Below, piece by piece: positions 7,122 through 9,607 of a stretch of DNA of 9,607 bases (position 1 is its first letter; every line of letters begins with the position of its first letter). The position numbers and the translations under genes were made by a program. The DNA comes from Polaribacter sp. (lineage in GTDB: Bacteria; Bacteroidota; Bacteroidia; Flavobacteriales; Flavobacteriaceae). The notes below the pieces were generated by a model. The model had not been told where the DNA came from. It saw only the letters and a program-made list of their open reading frames with translations, and ran no database searches. The stretch is from the NCBI GenBank assembly GCA_030731695.1, contig JANQTK010000317.1, positions 1 to 9,607 on the forward strand, given 5' to 3'.

Positions 7122-8198
7122 ATGTCCTTGAAATACAAAATTTTACTTCTTTCAATCCTATTTCCAGTAATTGTAAAAGCACAAGCTTTTAGAAATTATT
7201 CCAACGAATTTTTGACAATTGGTGTAGATGCTGCTGCTTTAGGAATGAGCAAAGCTGTGGTGGCAACTACGAATAATGTAAACGCAATGTATTGGAATCC
7301 AGCTGGTTTGGCAGGAATTGAAGATTATCAAGGTTCGTTAATGCATGCTTCTTATTTTGCAGGAATTGCCAATTACAATTATGCGGCTTTTGCCATGCCA
7401 ATTGATCAAAAAAGCGCTTTGGGTTTTTCTGTAATTCGATTTGGTGTGGATGATATTTTAAACACAACTGAGTTGATTGATGGTGATGGAAATATCGATT
7501 TTAACAGAGTGAGTTTGTTTTCTGCTGCGGATTACGCATTTAATGTTGCGTATGCAAGAGATTTGATTTTTAAAGATGTAAAATTCGGAGTCAATGCCAA
7601 AGTTGTTCGCAGAATTATTGGTGAATTTGCTACTTCTTGGGGTTTTGGTTTTGATGCTGGAATCCAATTTGAACGAAATGATTGGCATTTTGGATTGATG
7701 GTTCGCGATATTACCACCACTTTTAACAGTTGGAGTATCAATGAAACTGAGTTTGAAAAAATCAAAAATGCGATTCCTGGACAAAATCAAGAATTGCCAG
7801 AAACTACTGAAATTACCAAACCAAAAGTGCAAATAGGTGTTGCTAAAAATTTCCGAATTGGGCGATTTTTTAATTTGTTATCAGAAGTGGATTTGAACAT
7901 ACGTTTTGCCAAAACAAATGATGTTATTTCTACAGATTTTGCAAGTATTGATCCTGCAATCGGCTTTCAATTGGATTACGAACGCATTGCTTTTTTACGA
8001 TTGGGTATTGGAAATTTTCAAAATACAACCGAATTTGACAACTCAAAATCATTGTCTATGCAACCAAATTTTGGATTGGGATTCATATACAAAGGCATTC
8101 AAGTAGATTATGCATTGACAAATATTGGCAGTGTTGGAAATGCATTATTTTCGAATATTTTCTCTATCACGTTTGATTATAGCTTTTTTAGAAGATAA
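7122..8198 (+). CDS. PorV/PorQ-family outer-membrane beta-barrel protein (PorV2-like)
   Basis: Predicted FadL-like outer-membrane barrel of the family that contains the type IX secretion proteins PorV and PorQ. The 358 residues begin with a clear signal peptide (about 1-20, cleavage near VKA|QA), then the family start NEFLTIGVDAAALGMSKAVVA (29-48) and the conserved WNPAGLAG (58-65), after which alternating polar and hydrophobic strands run to an aromatic C-terminus (FDYSFFRR), as expected of a barrel. In flavobacterial annotation such proteins are called PorV2; this is not the PorV next to porU, and no other type IX gene is in the window, so a secretion role is only suggested. The start is ATG 7122; an in-frame TTG directly before it (7119) is a less likely start. 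It is followed after 5 bases by the Lnb-type gene, so the two are almost surely co-transcribed. Confidence 0.85.
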   Translation: MSLKYKILLLSILFPVIVKAQAFRNYSNEFLTIGVDAAALGMSKAVVATTNNVNAMYWNPAGLAGIEDYQGSLMHASYFAGIANYNYAAFAMPIDQKSALGFSVIRFGVDDILNTTELIDGDGNIDFNRVSLFSAADYAFNVAYARDLIFKDVKFGVNAKVVRRIIGEFATSWGFGFDAGIQFERNDWHFGLMVRDITTTFNSWSINETEFEKIKNAIPGQNQELPETTEITKPKVQIGVAKNFRIGRFFNLLSEVDLNIRFAKTNDVISTDFASIDPAIGFQLDYERIAFLRLGIGNFQNTTEFDNSKSLSMQPNFGLGFIYKGIQVDYALTNIGSVGNALFSNIFSITFDYSFFRR

Positions 8199-8203
8199 TT
8201 TCT

Positions 8204-9379
8204 ATGATAAAAAAATACGCTTTCCTCCTATTTTTTTTACTGATTTTCAAATCATTACAAGGACAAGTACAACTTTCTGTATATTCCGAAATTAGCATTG
8301 TTACTGCAGGTCCAGGAACGGAATTGTACGAAGCTTTTGGGCATTCAGCCATCAGAGTAAAAGATCCCATGTTGCAATTGGATTTGATTTACAATTATGG
8401 AATGTTTGATTTCAATCAGCCAAATTTTTATTCAAATTTTGTTAAAGGAAAATTATTATACAGTTTAGGAAGATATCCATTTGATTATTTTTTAGCTTCG
8501 TATCAGCAAGACAAACGTTGGGTAAAACAGCAAGTGTTGAATTTGAATCAAGATGAAAAACAGGCATTTTTTAAGTTTCTAGAAATCAATGCACTTCCTC
8601 AAAATAGTAATTATTTATACGATCCGTATTTTGACAATTGCGCTACAAAATTGAGAGATATTACTAAGACTATTTTAAATAACAAGCTTGTTTTTAATGA
8701 TGAACATCTCCCAAAAAATCAATCTTTCAGACAATTAATGAATCAAGAAATTCCTTGGAATTCTTGGGGAAGTTTTGGAATCAATGTGGCTTTAGGAAGC
8801 AAATTAGATCAAAAAGCTACTGCTGAAGGAACTATGTATTTGCCAAAATATGTATATGCAATCTTTAAAAATAGTACTATTAAGATAGATTCAAAATCAG
8901 AAAATTTGGTAAAAAGAGAGGACATTTTGCTGAATTTTGAAGAGTTAACGCCAAAAAGTTCCATTTTTAGTCCATTGTTGATTTTCTTACTTTTTTCAAT
9001 TTTCGGAATTTTCATCACTTTTAGAGATGTTCAAAAGAATAAAAGAACCAAATTGCTCGATTTTACCATTTTCTTTTTCTCAGGAATTATTGGATTACTG
9101 ATTGTGTTTTTATGGTTTTTTACCAATCATTCAACAACACCCAACAATTTCAACTTTTTATGGGCTTTTGCTCCTAACTTTTTGATTGCATTTTTACTTT
9201 TAAAACAACATCCACCAAAATGGATTTCAAAATATGCGTTATCATTACTGCTTTTTTTAAGTGTAATTCCCATTTTTTGGTTGTTAAAAATTCAAGAATT
9301 TCCAATGGCAGTAATTCCTTTACTCCTATTATTTGCAGTAAGGTTTTGGTTTTTAGCTAGAAAAAACCGTTACAATTAA
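8204..9379 (+). CDS. DUF4105 / Lnb-domain membrane protein, candidate lipoprotein N-acyltransferase
   Basis: The 391-residue protein has an N-terminal export signal or anchor (about 4-20), a periplasmic domain (about 21-250) of the DUF4105 (Lnb N-terminal) family, and five hydrophobic segments at the C-terminus (about 253-273, 285-306, 317-334, 343-361, 366-385). The periplasmic domain has YEAFGHSAIRV (42-52, H47) and FDNCATKLRD (143-152, C146), the expected Cys-His pair; C146 is the only cysteine in the protein. A loop between the second and third C-terminal segments carries H309 followed by NNFNFLW (314-320), also typical of the family. As I recall, Lnb of Bacteroides was recently shown to N-acylate lipoproteins in species without Lnt, using these residues; transfer to this protein is by family only. 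It begins 5 bases after the PorV/PorQ gene and ends 18 bases before the formimidoyltransferase gene. Other paralogues with different roles exist, so the exact activity is uncertain. Confidence 0.82.
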   Translation: MIKKYAFLLFFLLIFKSLQGQVQLSVYSEISIVTAGPGTELYEAFGHSAIRVKDPMLQLDLIYNYGMFDFNQPNFYSNFVKGKLLYSLGRYPFDYFLASYQQDKRWVKQQVLNLNQDEKQAFFKFLEINALPQNSNYLYDPYFDNCATKLRDITKTILNNKLVFNDEHLPKNQSFRQLMNQEIPWNSWGSFGINVALGSKLDQKATAEGTMYLPKYVYAIFKNSTIKIDSKSENLVKREDILLNFEELTPKSSIFSPLLIFLLFSIFGIFITFRDVQKNKRTKLLDFTIFFFSGIIGLLIVFLWFFTNHSTTPNNFNFLWAFAPNFLIAFLLLKQHPPKWISKYALSLLLFLSVIPIFWLLKIQEFPMAVIPLLLLFAVRFWFLARKNRYN

Positions 9380-9397
9380 TTCTGAAATCTTTTTTTG

Positions 9398-9607
9398 ATG
9401 AAAAACAAGCAACTTATTGAGTGTGTTCCCAATATTAGCGAAGGAAATGATCTTGAAAAAATTCAAGAAATTGCCCATGTTGTAAAGTCTGTCAAAGGAG
9501 TTCAATTACTCAATATTGATTCTGGAAATGCGGCTAATAGAACTGTATTTACGTTTGTTGGTGAACCAGAAAATGTGGTGGAAGCAGCATTTTTACTCAT
9601 CAAAAAA
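9398..9607 (+). CDS. ftcD: Glutamate formimidoyltransferase, N-terminal part (cut by window edge)
   Basis: Moves the formimino group of N-formimino-L-glutamate to tetrahydrofolate, near the end of histidine breakdown; cytoplasmic. Only the first 70 residues are present. They show the family's opening ECVPNISEG (8-16) and the block DSGNAANRTVFTFVGEPE (41-58), which in this family precedes the catalytic histidine; that residue would lie beyond the window, so completeness of the active site cannot be judged. The ATG follows a T-rich stretch 18 bases after the Lnb-type gene, so read-through transcription is likely, although the function is unrelated. Whether a cyclodeaminase domain is fused at the C-terminus cannot be seen here. 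Confidence 0.9.
   Translation, partial: MKNKQLIECVPNISEGNDLEKIQEIAHVVKSVKGVQLLNIDSGNAANRTVFTFVGEPENVVEAAFLLIKK

Noticed and set aside
7458..7832. A 124-codon minus-strand frame inside the PorV/PorQ gene, and smaller ones nearby.
   Set aside because: Shadow of the barrel gene; no family features and no room for its own expression signals.

Overview
The window looks like core chromosome of a marine-type member of the Flavobacteriaceae (Bacteroidota). The evidence is the AT-rich DNA, start sites without Shine-Dalgarno sequences, one clear Bacteroidota-type promoter (TTG-N18-TAAATTTG), and proteins of typical flavobacterial form: a TatC with a cysteine-bearing first periplasmic loop, a PorV/PorQ-family barrel, a DUF4105/Lnb-type membrane protein, and a RecQ lacking the usual zinc cysteines. 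I see no tRNA, rRNA, insertion sequence, CRISPR array, phage gene or other sign of recent transfer. The genus is not decidable by eye.

Layout. A nearly complete recQ runs leftwards off the window (2129 to the left edge). Divergent from it, across a 140-bp gap with the promoter, lies a rightward cluster: kdsD (TTG start), tatC (sharing one base with kdsD), an AhpD-like CxxC protein (overlapping tatC by 26 bases), then, after 99 bp, lptB. lptB ends tail-to-tail with the leftward pssA, the two coding regions overlapping by 4 bp. After a 100-bp divergent gap comes a rightward YheT-type alpha/beta hydrolase, a 64-bp gap holding an imperfect inverted repeat, and a tight run of a PorV/PorQ-family barrel gene, a DUF4105/Lnb-type gene and the 5' end of a glutamate formimidoyltransferase gene that leaves the window on the right.

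How the genes fit together. Most are about building the cell envelope: KdsD makes the Kdo precursor and LptB powers LPS export, TatC moves folded proteins across the inner membrane, PssA makes phosphatidylserine for phosphatidylethanolamine, the PorV/PorQ barrel sits in the outer membrane, and the Lnb-like protein may add the third acyl chain to lipoproteins. RecQ (DNA repair) and the formimidoyltransferase (histidine breakdown) are unrelated neighbours.

I found no convincing undescribed multi-gene system. The points most worth a second look are the Lnb-type protein with its single cysteine, the complete loss of the RecQ zinc ligands, the AhpD-like gene nested on the end of tatC, and the inverted repeat upstream of the PorV/PorQ gene.
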